This document shows, in pieces, positions 34,102 to 43,349 of a DNA stretch of 64,000 nucleotides. The notes under the pieces were generated by a model that made no database searches, was not told the origin of the DNA, and saw nothing but the letters and a program-made list of their open reading frames with translations. The position numbers were made by a program, and so were the translations under genes. The stretch is from Phycisphaera sp. Lineage in GTDB: Bacteria; Planctomycetota; Phycisphaerae; Phycisphaerales; Zrk34. Position 1 is the first letter of the stretch. Every line of letters starts with the position of its first letter. Where the stretch lies: the NCBI GenBank assembly GCA_016125285.1, contig WGMA01000022.1, positions 31,075-95,074 of the forward strand, in the 5' to 3' direction.

Positions 34102-35765
34102 TGCGATTCATCCGCCAGACCATCGACTACGTCAAACGCGTGCTGACCAGCCCGGCGCACGAGCTGACGCGTTGGCAACTGGCGTTGAAGTACACGATCG
34201 ACCTCGGTTGGCACTGCGCCAAGGCGCTGCGTCACGACAAGGCGACGCAGATGGCCGCGGCGCTGACGTACCACACGCTGTTCTCGTTGCTGCCGACGCT
34301 CGTGCTGGTGCTGCTGTTCCTCGGATCGATCCGCGGGCTGGAGCATTACTCCGAGGAGTTCAAGTCGTCGGTCATCAATTTCCTGCTGCCCGAGTCGATG
34401 CTGTCGATCGAGGAGCGGGCGCCGCGCAACGAAGCGATCACGCAAGACGCCCCGGCCGACCCCAAGTCCCAGACGCTGACGCCGCCTTCCTCATCGACGC
34501 CCGCACCGACGCCGCCGCCCGCCGACGGCCCCGTGCCGGTCCGCGCGTCAACCGATCGTGACGAAGTCGCGGACGCGCAAGCCGCGGAAGTCGACGCGAA
34601 GACGGAATACACCGAAGCGCGTCGGCACATGGCCGATCGCATCCAGGACACGCTCAACGCGCTGAGCAAGGTGTCGTTCGGATCGATCGGCGTCGTCGGC
34701 GTGATCGCGTTTCTCTACGGCGCCACCAGCCTGCTGGAGACGATCGAGAAGTCGTTCAACGACATCTACGGCGTGGGCCACTCGCGACCGCTGGGCGTGC
34801 GGATTCCCCGCTATTTCACGCTGATTACGGTCGGCCCGCTGTTCATCATCGCGGGGCAGGTGATGCAACAGAAGTTCATGTCGCTCATCGTCGAGGAGAC
34901 GCTGACGAGTTGGCTCGCCGGTCCCCTGGCGGTGCTCACGCCGCTGGCCGCGACGTGGCTGGCGCTGTTCATGCTGTACACGATGATGCCCAACGCGCGG
35001 ATCAAGGTGCGTGCGGCGGCGGCCGGTTCGTTTGTCGCCGCGGGCCTTTGGCTGGTGGGCAAGGAGGCGTTCGCGACGTACGTGGTCTCGGCGGCGATCT
35101 CGACGCTGTACGGAGCGCTGGCGCTGCTGCCGCTGTTCATGCTGTGGGTGTACATCACATGGCTGATCGTGCTGTTCGGGCTCGAGCTGACGTACACGCT
35201 GCAGCACATGGAGGGCCGCCGGTTCAAGCACGAGCAGGGCAAGCAGTTCGACGACATCATGCTCGACCCGGCGTGGCTGGTGCCGATCGCGGCGCACGTC
35301 GCCGAGGCGTTCGAGAACGGCAAGACGTGCAAGGTTAACGTGCTGTCGGACACGCTGAAGATTCCCGCGCGGGCGGTGCGGAAGCTGCTGACGGCGCTGG
35401 AGTCCGCCGGGCTGGTGCACGAGGTGCAGCACCCCGCGGCGACGGTCTACACGCTGGCGCGCCCCGCGGACGACATCCCGCTGACGCGGGTGATCGACGC
35501 GGCGCGGACGCTGCTGCCCGAACGCGAGGGGCCGGACGCCGACGCCGCGCCCGATCCCGCGTGGAAGTTTGTCGAGGACCTGCACGCCGGGCAGGTGAGG
35601 ATCGCCGGGGCGCAGACACTGGCGGACGTGACGCGGCAGGTGATGCGCGACCACGCGGCGCAGGTGAGTGCGGCGGCGCCGGTCGAGGCCGCGCCGCCCG
35701 ACGCCGTGCCCGACGCCGACGGCGGCGGCGACACATCGCACGATGACGAGGCGGTCGAGGTCTGA
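34101..35765 (+). CDS. YihY/BrkB-like membrane protein with extra C-terminal winged-helix-like region
   Basis: A 554-residue protein of the YihY/virulence-factor BrkB family (once called RNase BN in error). The family opening DKATQMAAALTYHTLFSLLP is present, along with the last-helix landmark GLELTYTL. Between the first and second membrane segments is an inserted hydrophilic region (about 95-180) rich in Pro, Thr and Ser. After the last membrane segment a region at about 385-455 (LSDTLKIPARAVRKLLTALE, then SAGLVHEV) reads like a winged helix, followed by an acidic disordered tail. Translation is coupled to yidD by the TAATG overlap. Function unknown. Confidence 0.85.
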   Translation: MRFIRQTIDYVKRVLTSPAHELTRWQLALKYTIDLGWHCAKALRHDKATQMAAALTYHTLFSLLPTLVLVLLFLGSIRGLEHYSEEFKSSVINFLLPESMLSIEERAPRNEAITQDAPADPKSQTLTPPSSSTPAPTPPPADGPVPVRASTDRDEVADAQAAEVDAKTEYTEARRHMADRIQDTLNALSKVSFGSIGVVGVIAFLYGATSLLETIEKSFNDIYGVGHSRPLGVRIPRYFTLITVGPLFIIAGQVMQQKFMSLIVEETLTSWLAGPLAVLTPLAATWLALFMLYTMMPNARIKVRAAAAGSFVAAGLWLVGKEAFATYVVSAAISTLYGALALLPLFMLWVYITWLIVLFGLELTYTLQHMEGRRFKHEQGKQFDDIMLDPAWLVPIAAHVAEAFENGKTCKVNVLSDTLKIPARAVRKLLTALESAGLVHEVQHPAATVYTLARPADDIPLTRVIDAARTLLPEREGPDADAAPDPAWKFVEDLHAGQVRIAGAQTLADVTRQVMRDHAAQVSAAAPVEAAPPDAVPDADGGGDTSHDDEAVEV

Positions 35766-35883
35766 CGCGACCTCGCCGTCCCCTGACACAGACAGTTTTC
35801 GCCGGGTGCTCAAGTTGATCGCGGAAGGGCCGATGTGAGTCTGGCTCAACTGCCCGACTCACCTCGCGACACTGGAGCAAATC

Positions 35884-36270
35884 ATGGTTCAAGTAAGCAT
35901 TGCCACGCCATCCGAAACAACCAGACGATTAGCCGACGCCTTGCGGGTCTTGGACGATCCATCGGGGTCGCCTGACGCGTCGGACGATCGCCGTGCCCAC
36001 GAGCGCGTGTCGTTCCCGTTCCGTATCTGCGTCACCTGGACGGACGAAATCCGCTGCGCCCACGCGTGTCAGGCGCGGGGCTGCAACATCTGTTACGGCG
36101 GTATCAGCATCGTGTTACCGCAATCCCTGGAACGCGGACAGGTGGTGAGCATGATGCTGCCGCAGCCCGGCGCCGAGCACCTGCTGATGCGCGCGAAGGT
36201 GGTGTACTGTCGGCCCATCGGTGAGAATTTTGAGGCGGGTCTGCAGTTCATCCGCGAGCCGAACACGTGA
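35884..36270 (+). CDS. PilZ domain protein
   Basis: A 128-residue stand-alone PilZ domain, expected to bind cyclic di-GMP. The N-terminal arginine motif is RRAHER (about 36-41), close to the RxxxR consensus. The second motif, normally (D/N)xSxxG, reads NICYGG (about 67-72), so Ser is replaced by Cys. The domain is otherwise complete to FEAGLQF. It has GGAG 9 nt before the ATG. It precedes the pseudopilin gene by about 120 nt; the two may act in the same surface process, but that is inference. Confidence 0.82.
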   Translation: MVQVSIATPSETTRRLADALRVLDDPSGSPDASDDRRAHERVSFPFRICVTWTDEIRCAHACQARGCNICYGGISIVLPQSLERGQVVSMMLPQPGAEHLLMRAKVVYCRPIGENFEAGLQFIREPNT

Positions 36271-36387
36271 CGCGACGGTGTGCGCTTCGCAAAATCGGAC
36301 TTGACCGACGACGCAATATATGATGAAGTATATCTATTAGCGAGCCGCCCAGGCTGGCTCCATGTCGCGCCGACGGGGAATTGACCG

Positions 36388-37185
36388 ATGCGAAACAACC
36401 GAGGATTCACGCTCATCGAACTGCTGGTGGTGGTGGCGATCATCGCGCTGCTGATCGCGATCCTGTTGCCATCGTTGTCCAAGACGCGCGAACTGGGGCG
36501 GCGCACGGTGTGCATGACCAACCAGCGCACGATCATTCAGGCCGCGTACATGTACGCCAACGAACACCAGGCCAAGCTGCCTCCTTCGCAGGACGGCCTT
36601 CAGCCGGGCAACTGGTCGGCGGACAATGCGCAGTGGGCTTACGACTGGAAGACGAGCTTCCTCGGCGGTTCGCAGAAGCCGCAGGGCCTGGGCCTCGTGG
36701 TCGACAACGGCACGCTGCCCGTTCGGCAACTCGGCGCGCTGATCCACTGCCCGAGCCTCGACACGTCGTCCGCGGTGACGCCGTGGAACACGCCGTACCA
36801 CTGCATGGACTCCAACGAGCCGAACTTCTGGAACGGCATCGGCGGCAGCTGGTGGGCGGACCCGGCCGCGGCGCACAAGCGGATCATCTCATCGTACAAC
36901 TACCGCTCGCCGTCTTACTATTACAAGAATCGCAAGCAGCTCACGACACTGATGCCGACCACGATGGTGTGGTACGTCGACGTGCCCGATCCACGTTTCG
37001 GCATCCGCTACGGTCACTACGACGGCTACAACCGCATCTTCGCCGACGGCCACGGCGCCTGGTACCGCGATCCCGACTTTGAGCTGGAGTGGGTCGCCAA
37101 GGACGACGGCACGCCGAACACCGACGGCATCGCGCAGCCGAGCGACGACGAAGAGATCTTCGTGCTGCTCGAGCGCGACAAGTAA
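36388..37185 (+). CDS. type II secretion/type IV pilin-like protein (pseudopilin)
   Basis: A 265-residue protein with an N-terminal prepilin cleavage/methylation motif (NRGFTLIELLVVVAIIALLIAI): a short basic leader, the processing site G-F, Glu at +5 and a hydrophobic helix. The rest is a large globular domain with the C-terminal feature FADGHGAWYRD, common in planctomycete pseudopilins. It would be processed by a prepilin peptidase and built into a pseudopilus. The upstream gap has a TTGACC (36301) and an AT-rich stretch with several TAT elements, a likely promoter. GGGGAA lies 9-10 nt before the ATG. Confidence 0.88.
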   Translation: MRNNRGFTLIELLVVVAIIALLIAILLPSLSKTRELGRRTVCMTNQRTIIQAAYMYANEHQAKLPPSQDGLQPGNWSADNAQWAYDWKTSFLGGSQKPQGLGLVVDNGTLPVRQLGALIHCPSLDTSSAVTPWNTPYHCMDSNEPNFWNGIGGSWWADPAAAHKRIISSYNYRSPSYYYKNRKQLTTLMPTTMVWYVDVPDPRFGIRYGHYDGYNRIFADGHGAWYRDPDFELEWVAKDDGTPNTDGIAQPSDDEEIFVLLERDK

Positions 37186-37290
37186 GCGCAACGCGGAAGT
37201 TGGATCTCGGAACGCGGACGTAGACACCGCGTGCGTTGTCCATCAATCGTCAGATGAGCAGCAGTTCCGAGTTCCGCGATCCGAGTTCCC
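37186..37290. repeat. heptad element H5 between convergent genes
   Basis: Left arm units CGCAACG, CGGAAGT, TGGATCT, CGGAACG, CGGACGT (37187-37221). Right arm units AGTTCCG, AGTTCCG, CGATCCG, AGTTCCC (37262-37290), reading GGAACTC or GGATCGC on the other strand. The arms are inverted and separated by about 40 nt. It fills the gap between the pseudopilin gene and the recombinase gene. Confidence 0.85.
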
Positions 37291-37292
37291 AC

Positions 37293-38192
37293 TTAACCCC
37301 GTGGATGAAACTGATTGATCACGGCCTTGAGTCGGCCCTGGTCGACGTGGGTGTAGATCTGCGTGGTGGTCACGTGGGTGTGACCGAGCAACTCCTGCAC
37401 GACGCGGAGGTCGGCGCCGCCGCCGAGCAGGTGCGTGGCGAAGGTGTGGCGGACGGTGTGCGGGTGCACGTCCTTGAGCCCGGCGCGTCGGGCGAGGCGT
37501 TTGATGACGTGCCAGACGACGAAGCGGTCCACGGCGGTGCCGCGCTGCGTCAGGAACAACGCGCCGCACGGCTTTTCCGCGTTGACCAGCGCCGGTCGCT
37601 GGTCGCGGAGGTAGTCCTGCACGGCGGCGATCGCGGGCTTGCCGATGGGGACGATGCGCTGCTTGTTGCCCTTGCCGGTGATCTTCACGACACCCAGATC
37701 GTCGTGGAAGTCGGCCAGGTCCATGGCGCCGACCTCCGAGGCGCGGCAGCCGGTGGCGTACATCATCTCCACCATGGCGCGGTCACGCAGGTAGAGCGGG
37801 TCGGTGGGCTGCGGGGCTTCGAGGAGGCGGTCGATCTGCTTGGAGTGCATCGTGCGCGGCAGGCGACGCCAGGTGGCGGGGCGTTCGAGCAGCTCGGCGG
37901 GGTCCTTCGCGGCGTAGCGGTAGAACACGAGGAAGCGGCCGAACGCGCGGAACGTGGCGAGGTGTCGCGCGACGGAGCTGGACGCCATGCCGTCGGACCG
38001 CAAGTCGCGCAGGTGCTGGATCAGGTGTTCGGTGTTGAGGGAGGCAGGATCGGTGACGCCACGGGCTTCGAGTGAAGCGACGAGGCGCTTGAGGTCCAGC
38101 TCGTACGACGCCAGGGTGTTGGCCGACAGGCCGCACTCCACGCGGAGGTAGGCCAGAAAGTCACGTACCGGTTGGCTGAAGAGGTTGGCCAT
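37293..38192 (-). CDS. xerD: tyrosine recombinase XerC/XerD
   Basis: A 299-residue site-specific recombinase for chromosome-dimer resolution at dif. The N-terminal SAM-like core-binding domain is followed by the catalytic domain with the complete set: Arg in [12 protein letters not shown], Lys in ITGKGNKQ, H-x-x-R in [15 protein letters not shown], His in [13 protein letters not shown] and the Tyr nucleophile in the same segment. Length is typical. XerC and XerD cannot be separated with certainty. The start overlaps by about 30 nt the end of the four-cysteine small gene upstream, so the two are probably translated together. Confidence 0.94.
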   Translation of the reverse strand: MANLFSQPVRDFLAYLRVECGLSANTLASYELDLKRLVASLEARGVTDPASLNTEHLIQHLRDLRSDGMASSSVARHLATFRAFGRFLVFYRYAAKDPAELLERPATWRRLPRTMHSKQIDRLLEAPQPTDPLYLRDRAMVEMMYATGCRASEVGAMDLADFHDDLGVVKITGKGNKQRIVPIGKPAIAAVQDYLRDQRPALVNAEKPCGALFLTQRGTAVDRFVVWHVIKRLARRAGLKDVHPHTVRHTFATHLLGGGADLRVVQELLGHTHVTTTQIYTHVDQGRLKAVINQFHPRG

Positions 38193-38385
38193 GGGCGGTA
38201 AGCGTGATCAGTCGCTGGGGCTGCTGGCGCTGCAGACGGTAAAACGTCGGGCAGCCGCGATACCCGCCGATGCACAGGCGAAACGCATCGGAGAGGTGTT
38301 CCAGCTTGAAGTGGTCGGCGCAACGCGGGTCATCGTCGTCGATGAAAGGACACGCGTCCAGATTGGGGGCCTTTTGACGTGCCAT
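38161..38385 (-). CDS. small four-cysteine protein overlapping xerD
   Basis: A 74-residue protein with Cys at 12, 22, 38 and 45 ([11 protein letters not shown], then CIGGYRGC), a conserved-looking acidic patch and [13 protein letters not shown] helix. Four cysteines suggest zinc or iron-sulfur binding. After about residue 52 the sequence is less ordered. It overlaps the start of the recombinase gene by 32 nt in another frame, which implies coupling. I do not recognise a named family. The downstream part could be poorly conserved, but the Cys-rich part is not what a chance frame would give. Confidence 0.65.
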   Translation of the reverse strand: MARQKAPNLDACPFIDDDDPRCADHFKLEHLSDAFRLCIGGYRGCPTFYRLQRQQPQRLITLTAHGQPLQPTGT

Positions 38386-38534
38386 AGGTCAGCATCCATG
38401 CCTGCGTAACTTCCGCCTATCTTATCGGCGGCGCAGCGGCATGTACATGAATCATTTGTTAACCGACACAGGCATACGACAGCCTGTCGCTAACTTCGAT
38501 CCGGGTTTGTGGGTGGGGGAATTCTTGGCGCGGC

Positions 38535-38675
38535 TCAGGCGGACAGACGGTGGCGACCGGCGCGACGCTTGGCGTTGATCACGCGGCGGCCGTTCTTCGT
38601 CTTCATCCGAGCGCGGAATCCGAAGTGGCGCTGACGCTTGCGCTTCGAGATTTTACGCGAGTAATGCACTGCCAT
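38535..38675 (-). CDS. rpmH: 50S ribosomal protein L34
   Basis: A 46-residue, very basic protein: MAVHYSRKISKRKRQRHFGF opens it, and RARMKTKNGRRV and GRHRLSA at the end are the L34 signature. The N-terminus differs from the usual MKRTYQPS. It is alone between a secreted propeller gene and the four-cysteine gene, not upstream of rnpA as in most bacteria (rnpA is at 33483 on the plus strand). The gene is below usual length cut-offs and easy to miss. The gap 38386-38534 downstream contains an imperfect hairpin (GACAGGC/GCCTGT, about 38465-38497) and no further gene that I can support. Confidence 0.93.
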   Translation of the reverse strand: MAVHYSRKISKRKRQRHFGFRARMKTKNGRRVINAKRRAGRHRLSA

Positions 38676-38704
38676 CGGTCTACTCCGTCGACCCGCCTTC
38701 GGGT

Positions 38705-41191
38705 TTACTTCACCGTAACGTTCTTCGACGCGTATCGGGTGTTGCCCAACGCGTCCGTCACTCTGAGGGCGACCACGTGGTCGCCCTGGGCAAGACCGGG
38801 AATCTTAACCGCAAGGTTTTCGTTTGTCGAGTCGTAAATCAGGTCCGCCGGAAGAACAATTTTCCACTCCTCGTCGCCGCCCACGCGGTAGCGGGCCTCG
38901 GTGATCGGGCTCAGGGCGTCGGTGAGGCGGGCGGTGAGCGTCGCCACGCCGTTGGCGACGGTGACCTTGAGGTCGTGGATGTCCGGCGGGGTGTTGTCCA
39001 CGATCACCGCGTCGGAGATCCGGGTCGCGGTCAGCGTCTGGTCGGCGATGTTGTCCGGCTCGTCGCTGGCGGTCACCCGCAGCACGTACCGGCCGTCGGC
39101 CATCGTCCGCGTGTCCCACTCGTAGGTGTTGGCGCCGAGGTCGGTGGCGACCGGGACGAAAGGCGTGTTGGGCTCGGCGAACGGGCGGGCCTCGAGCGTG
39201 TAGACCAGCGCGTCGCCGTTGGCGTCCGCGGCCTTCCACTCGACCTTGACGATCGTTTGCGGTTGCGGGGCGTCGCTGTCGCGGCTGGGCTTGGGCTTGA
39301 GGTGATCGGTCTTGATCTCCTCGACCTTCGGACGCAGGTTCGGCATCAGGTACTTCAGCGCGACGCCCAGCACGCGCGGCGTGTTCTTCCCGTCGGAGTT
39401 GAGCACCACGCGATACTGCAGGAATCGAGCGGTGGGGCTGTACACGTCGAGGTAGGCGCTCTGCCCGCCGGTCAGCGCCACGGTTTGCGGGTCGGACCAC
39501 TTGGACCAAGACCCGGCCTCGGGGTCGGCGACGTTGCCGCTGCGGGTCTGGATCTGGATCGTCGACTTGCCGGCCGTCGCACCGGAGACCTGCACCTTGC
39601 CCCACAGGCTGATCTGCTTGGCGTCGAGCGTCGCGCTCGACAGTGTGCCCTGCTTGGCGTAGTCGTCCTTCAGACGCAGCACCTTGCCGGGGTTCGCCGT
39701 GCCGAGCAGCACCTCGCCCGCGCCGACGTCGATCATCGCCGGGATCTGCTGCGGCTCGAGGTCCGCGAGGATCGACACCTCTTCGGTGTCCGGGTCGACG
39801 CGGTAGACCTGCCCCTCGTTGCCGGTGCCCACGAGCAGCGAGCCGTCGATCTGCACGATGCGGAGGATCATGACCGACTCGCGGAAGATCTCACGAACGA
39901 AACCATCGGTGTTGATGCGGTAGATCGCGTTGCCGGACTTCGACGGCGCGGCGCCGGGACGACGCAGCGCGGGCCCCGACGAGCGGCTGGTGACCGCGCG
40001 GCTGGTCGTCGTCTGCGAGGCCTGCAGCTTGATCGCGCCGGACTGACGCGCCTGCTCCAGCCGCTTGCCGATCTCGCTGCGCAGCTGGTCGTACTGCTCG
40101 GCGGTGGGCTTGGGCGCGGGTTGGTCGCCGGGCTTCGGCGTGTCGGCCTTGGCGACTTCGGGCGCGTCGGCGGGCTTGTCGTTGGCGTCGCCCTTGGCGG
40201 GCTTGCCGTTCGCAGCCGCCTTGCCCGGGGCGTTGGGCTCGGCCTTCGGCGGAACGTTCGGGATGGACGGCTCCTTGATACCGCCGGCGGGCTTCTCGAT
40301 CTTGCCCTTCGGTTCGGTCGACGCCTTTTCCAGCCGGCCCGGCCGCGCCTGACGCGCGTCCGCCGTGCCCGCGTAGACCGTGCCGTCGTTCAGCACGAGC
40401 AGCGCGCCGATCTCGGGCTCGCCCGCGTCGTACAGCACGAACGATTCGGCCGTGTCGCCCTTCGGCGTGATGCGGTACACCAGGCCCTCGCCGTCGGTGC
40501 CCGCGTAGATGCGGCCCTGCTGGTCGCTGCCGAGGCACAGGATGTTGTCCTGCTTCGTGTCGAGCATCACCTTCGGCTCGGCGTCCTTCTTGTTCAGGTC
40601 GAGCGCCAGCACCTGGCCCTCGAGGCCGGTCGCCAACCACATCGTGTCGCCCACCACGACCATGTCCCACACGTAGCGGACGTCCTTCAGCTCGATCGTG
40701 CGTGTCGGCTTCATGTCCGCGCCGCTGCGCAGCTCCAGCCGCGACGGCGCGCCGCTGACCGCCACCCACAGGCCCTTGGCCGTGCTGGTCAGCGCGAAGA
40801 CCTGCGAGCCGGGGAACTCGTCGACGGGCGCGACCTTGTCGCCGTCGATCTTCATCAGCTTGCCCTCGGGGCCGACCGCGAGGAACACCTTGCCGTCGGC
40901 GGCGCGGGCGATGTCGTAGACGATCGAGTCGTCGCCCTCGAGCGTGCCCAGCGCCTCGGTGGCCCGCGCCAGCGTGATCTCGCCGTAGCTGGTGACCACG
41001 GTGTTCTCGGTCTCGGCCGGCTCGAAGTCGGCCTCGGTGCGGTGATTCCACTCGCCGGGATGAACGGCCAGCGCGACCGCCGAGCAGGCGAGCATGACCG
41101 CGACTGCGGTGGACCACGACGCGGCGTGGGGCGTTGAGATCGAACGTCGGTTGGACACGTGCGGACTCCTGCGGTTCATCGCGGCAGACAT
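38705..41191 (-). CDS. large secreted beta-propeller protein with C-terminal Ig-like region
   Basis: An 828-residue protein. A hydrophobic signal (about 26-43) ends near AVALAVHP. Residues about 65-270 hold repeated short strands of propeller type (IVYDIARAADGKVFLAVGPE, GLWVAVSG, MVVVGDTMWLATGLEG, GRIYAGTDGEGLVYRI). A 110-residue Lys/Pro/Ala-rich linker (about 275-385) follows, then more propeller repeats (about 410-500), a beta-rich region and a C-terminal part with fibronectin-like segments (VKVEWKAADANGDALVYTLE). It is transcribed toward rpmH with a 29-nt gap. Not assigned to a pathway. Confidence 0.75.
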   Translation of the reverse strand: MSAAMNRRSPHVSNRRSISTPHAASWSTAVAVMLACSAVALAVHPGEWNHRTEADFEPAETENTVVTSYGEITLARATEALGTLEGDDSIVYDIARAADGKVFLAVGPEGKLMKIDGDKVAPVDEFPGSQVFALTSTAKGLWVAVSGAPSRLELRSGADMKPTRTIELKDVRYVWDMVVVGDTMWLATGLEGQVLALDLNKKDAEPKVMLDTKQDNILCLGSDQQGRIYAGTDGEGLVYRITPKGDTAESFVLYDAGEPEIGALLVLNDGTVYAGTADARQARPGRLEKASTEPKGKIEKPAGGIKEPSIPNVPPKAEPNAPGKAAANGKPAKGDANDKPADAPEVAKADTPKPGDQPAPKPTAEQYDQLRSEIGKRLEQARQSGAIKLQASQTTTSRAVTSRSSGPALRRPGAAPSKSGNAIYRINTDGFVREIFRESVMILRIVQIDGSLLVGTGNEGQVYRVDPDTEEVSILADLEPQQIPAMIDVGAGEVLLGTANPGKVLRLKDDYAKQGTLSSATLDAKQISLWGKVQVSGATAGKSTIQIQTRSGNVADPEAGSWSKWSDPQTVALTGGQSAYLDVYSPTARFLQYRVVLNSDGKNTPRVLGVALKYLMPNLRPKVEEIKTDHLKPKPSRDSDAPQPQTIVKVEWKAADANGDALVYTLEARPFAEPNTPFVPVATDLGANTYEWDTRTMADGRYVLRVTASDEPDNIADQTLTATRISDAVIVDNTPPDIHDLKVTVANGVATLTARLTDALSPITEARYRVGGDEEWKIVLPADLIYDSTNENLAVKIPGLAQGDHVVALRVTDALGNTRYASKNVTVK

Positions 41192-41237
41192 CGTGCCGCG
41201 GGGTTGTTGACGGGGGCTGTTCGCGCCGGGCGTAAGC

Positions 41238-43268
41238 TCAGGGCTGCGGCGGCGGCGCGGTCTGAGACGCGGTTTCGGGGTTCACGACGCTGACCGACAG
41301 CGACGCCTGATTCAGCACGACGTAGGGCACGTCGAGCGTCGCCTCGACCGAGTCGCTGTACGTGGTCGTGCGGGTCGACGTCTTGACCGCCAGCAGCGCC
41401 ACGCGCGAGCTGGGCAGCCGCGGCAGCTCGCTGCGCCCGATCGCTAGGTTGTTCGACGGCCCCAGACGCAGCACGGCGTACAGCCGGTCGTCCTTCAGAT
41501 CGGTGATCTCCTGCACCGCGTCAAACAGCTCGTCGGCGTTGGCGACATTCATCTTGTGCGGGCGCAGCATCTGCTGAAGCTGACGGTACACCATCGACCC
41601 GCCGATCATCAGCTGGTACTGCCCGTCGGGCACGTCGTCGGGGATCTTCAGCTCGACACGCTTGAGCTGTTCGGGCCCGCGGTAAGGCTTGAGGCGAACG
41701 TGCGCGACGAGCGTCTTGCCGGCGAACACCGTGTCCTGGTCGAGCGTGACGTTGATCACCTGCGCCGCTTCGAGATCGTCTGCGACGTCGATTGTCGCGT
41801 CGATCGCGGTGACCTTCAGCGTGCCGAACTCGTTCTCGATGAGCGTCGCGACCGGCGAGATCAGGTTGATCAGCGCCCGCGCGGGATTCGCCCCGGGGAT
41901 CGTGTTGTTGATCTCCAGCGTGCGGCCGTTCTCGAAGGTCACCTTGCTCTTGACCTTCAGCGTGTTGAGCAGCGGCAGGGCGGTGTCGGCGGTGAGCGAC
42001 GCGGAGGCCGCGCCGCCGATCAGCTGCGGCAGCAGGCCCGTGTGATACGTCAGCACGTAGTGGTGCTCGCGGTTCTGCGTGGCGTCGGGCCAGTTCACCT
42101 TGATATTGCACGGCACCGTCGGGTACGGCGCACCGGGCTTGCCGATCACCGCGGACTGCTCGTCACGCAGCATCGAGCCGACGACCTTGATCGACGCTCC
42201 GAGCTTGAAACTGGCGGAGATATTCGGCTGGACGAAGTGCACAAAGCCGGTCGCCATCGGGATGTCGATGTCACCCTGCTGAAACATCTGGTGGCCGAAC
42301 GCCAGGGCCGTGCCGTCGGGCAGCACCTCGGTGGTCGTGCCGATCGCGGCCATCTCGATCGGGCCGGACACCAGCGGGATCGCGAACACGCTGCCCGGCT
42401 CGAGCTTGACGGCGTCCTTGTTGATCCACGACGGCGGGAGGTTCGACGTCGAGCCGACCTGCATCGGCGTGGGCTGCAAGCCGTACGGCGCGAACAGCGG
42501 TTCGAGCAGCTCGGCCTGCGCGACCGTCGGCACGGCGACGGGCAGCGCCATGTGCTCACGCTGCGCGCCGGCGCCGAGCGGCGCGAGCTCCGCCGCGGCG
42601 TTGCCGACGCCGGGCTTCGGCGGCGTCAGGCCCGCCAGGTCGCTGAGGGCTTTCAGCCGCCACGTCTGCGTCTCGTCGAGCCCCGCACGCTGCGCCATGC
42701 GCCACGCCGAGGTCAGCGTCGTGTCACGCACGCCGGTGTGGCCTTCGGCGTTGGCGGACTTGATCGCGCGTTCCTGATTCAGCCGGCTGCCCGCGTCGAG
42801 CATCTGCTCGATCGGCTGCACGCCGACGTAGCAGTCCTTGCCGAGGCGGTGCCCGAACGCGAAAGCGCCGATCATGCGGCCGCCCTCGCCGAGCTTGTGT
42901 TCGCCGCCGTCGTCCCACAGAAAGATCGGCGATCCGCTCATGCCCTGAACCGGGCCCGTCAGCTGCATCTGAGGCCCCGTGCAGCGGATCCACACGACGG
43001 ACTTGTCCGCCGCGAACCCGCGCTCGACGCTGACCACTTCGAGGGGAAACGGCTCGATCTTCACGCCGTGAAAGACGGTCAGACCATAACCCTTCATGCC
43101 CGGCCGGACTTCCGACGCGTGCATGTGCCGCTTGGGGTTGAACCCGGGCGGATCCGCCGCGATAACGGCGGTGGTTGTGATAAAGAGCAGCGCGATCCCC
43201 ACCGTGGCCGGATGCAATATCCGAGGTGACTTGAACATGCGATCAAAGGTACCGGGGGTGTGTTGCAT
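41238..43268 (-). CDS. S55 (SpoIVB-like) peptidase domain protein, exported
   Basis: A 676-residue protein with an N-terminal hydrophobic export segment (about 20-37: ATVGIALLFITTTAVIA). The first 190 residues contain the SpoIVB peptidase features: RPGMKGYGLTVFHGVKIEPF, then the putative nucleophile in VQGMSGSPIFLWDD, and the IGAFAFGH that follows. The remaining 450 residues are beta-rich. The start at 43268 is chosen because TACGAT lies 9 nt upstream; an ATG at 43238 would also keep the signal. SpoIVB acts in endospore signalling, but no spore genes are expected here, so the role must differ. Confidence 0.78.
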   Translation of the reverse strand: MQHTPGTFDRMFKSPRILHPATVGIALLFITTTAVIAADPPGFNPKRHMHASEVRPGMKGYGLTVFHGVKIEPFPLEVVSVERGFAADKSVVWIRCTGPQMQLTGPVQGMSGSPIFLWDDGGEHKLGEGGRMIGAFAFGHRLGKDCYVGVQPIEQMLDAGSRLNQERAIKSANAEGHTGVRDTTLTSAWRMAQRAGLDETQTWRLKALSDLAGLTPPKPGVGNAAAELAPLGAGAQREHMALPVAVPTVAQAELLEPLFAPYGLQPTPMQVGSTSNLPPSWINKDAVKLEPGSVFAIPLVSGPIEMAAIGTTTEVLPDGTALAFGHQMFQQGDIDIPMATGFVHFVQPNISASFKLGASIKVVGSMLRDEQSAVIGKPGAPYPTVPCNIKVNWPDATQNREHHYVLTYHTGLLPQLIGGAASASLTADTALPLLNTLKVKSKVTFENGRTLEINNTIPGANPARALINLISPVATLIENEFGTLKVTAIDATIDVADDLEAAQVINVTLDQDTVFAGKTLVAHVRLKPYRGPEQLKRVELKIPDDVPDGQYQLMIGGSMVYRQLQQMLRPHKMNVANADELFDAVQEITDLKDDRLYAVLRLGPSNNLAIGRSELPRLPSSRVALLAVKTSTRTTTYSDSVEATLDVPYVVLNQASLSVSVVNPETASQTAPPPQP

Positions 43269-43277
43269 TGACAAGCG

Positions 43278-43283
43278 ATCGTA
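43278..43283 (-). promoter_or_regulatory. -10 element TACGAT for the S55 gene, near-leaderless
   Basis: On the minus strand TACGAT is followed by 9 nt and the ATG at 43268, the same arrangement as pdxA. Confidence 0.4.
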
Positions 43284-43349
43284 GGGGCGCATGGGTGGTC
43301 TCGACAAATCCGTGATCATCAGTAATCTATGCGGGGTGCTCTCGCGGCG

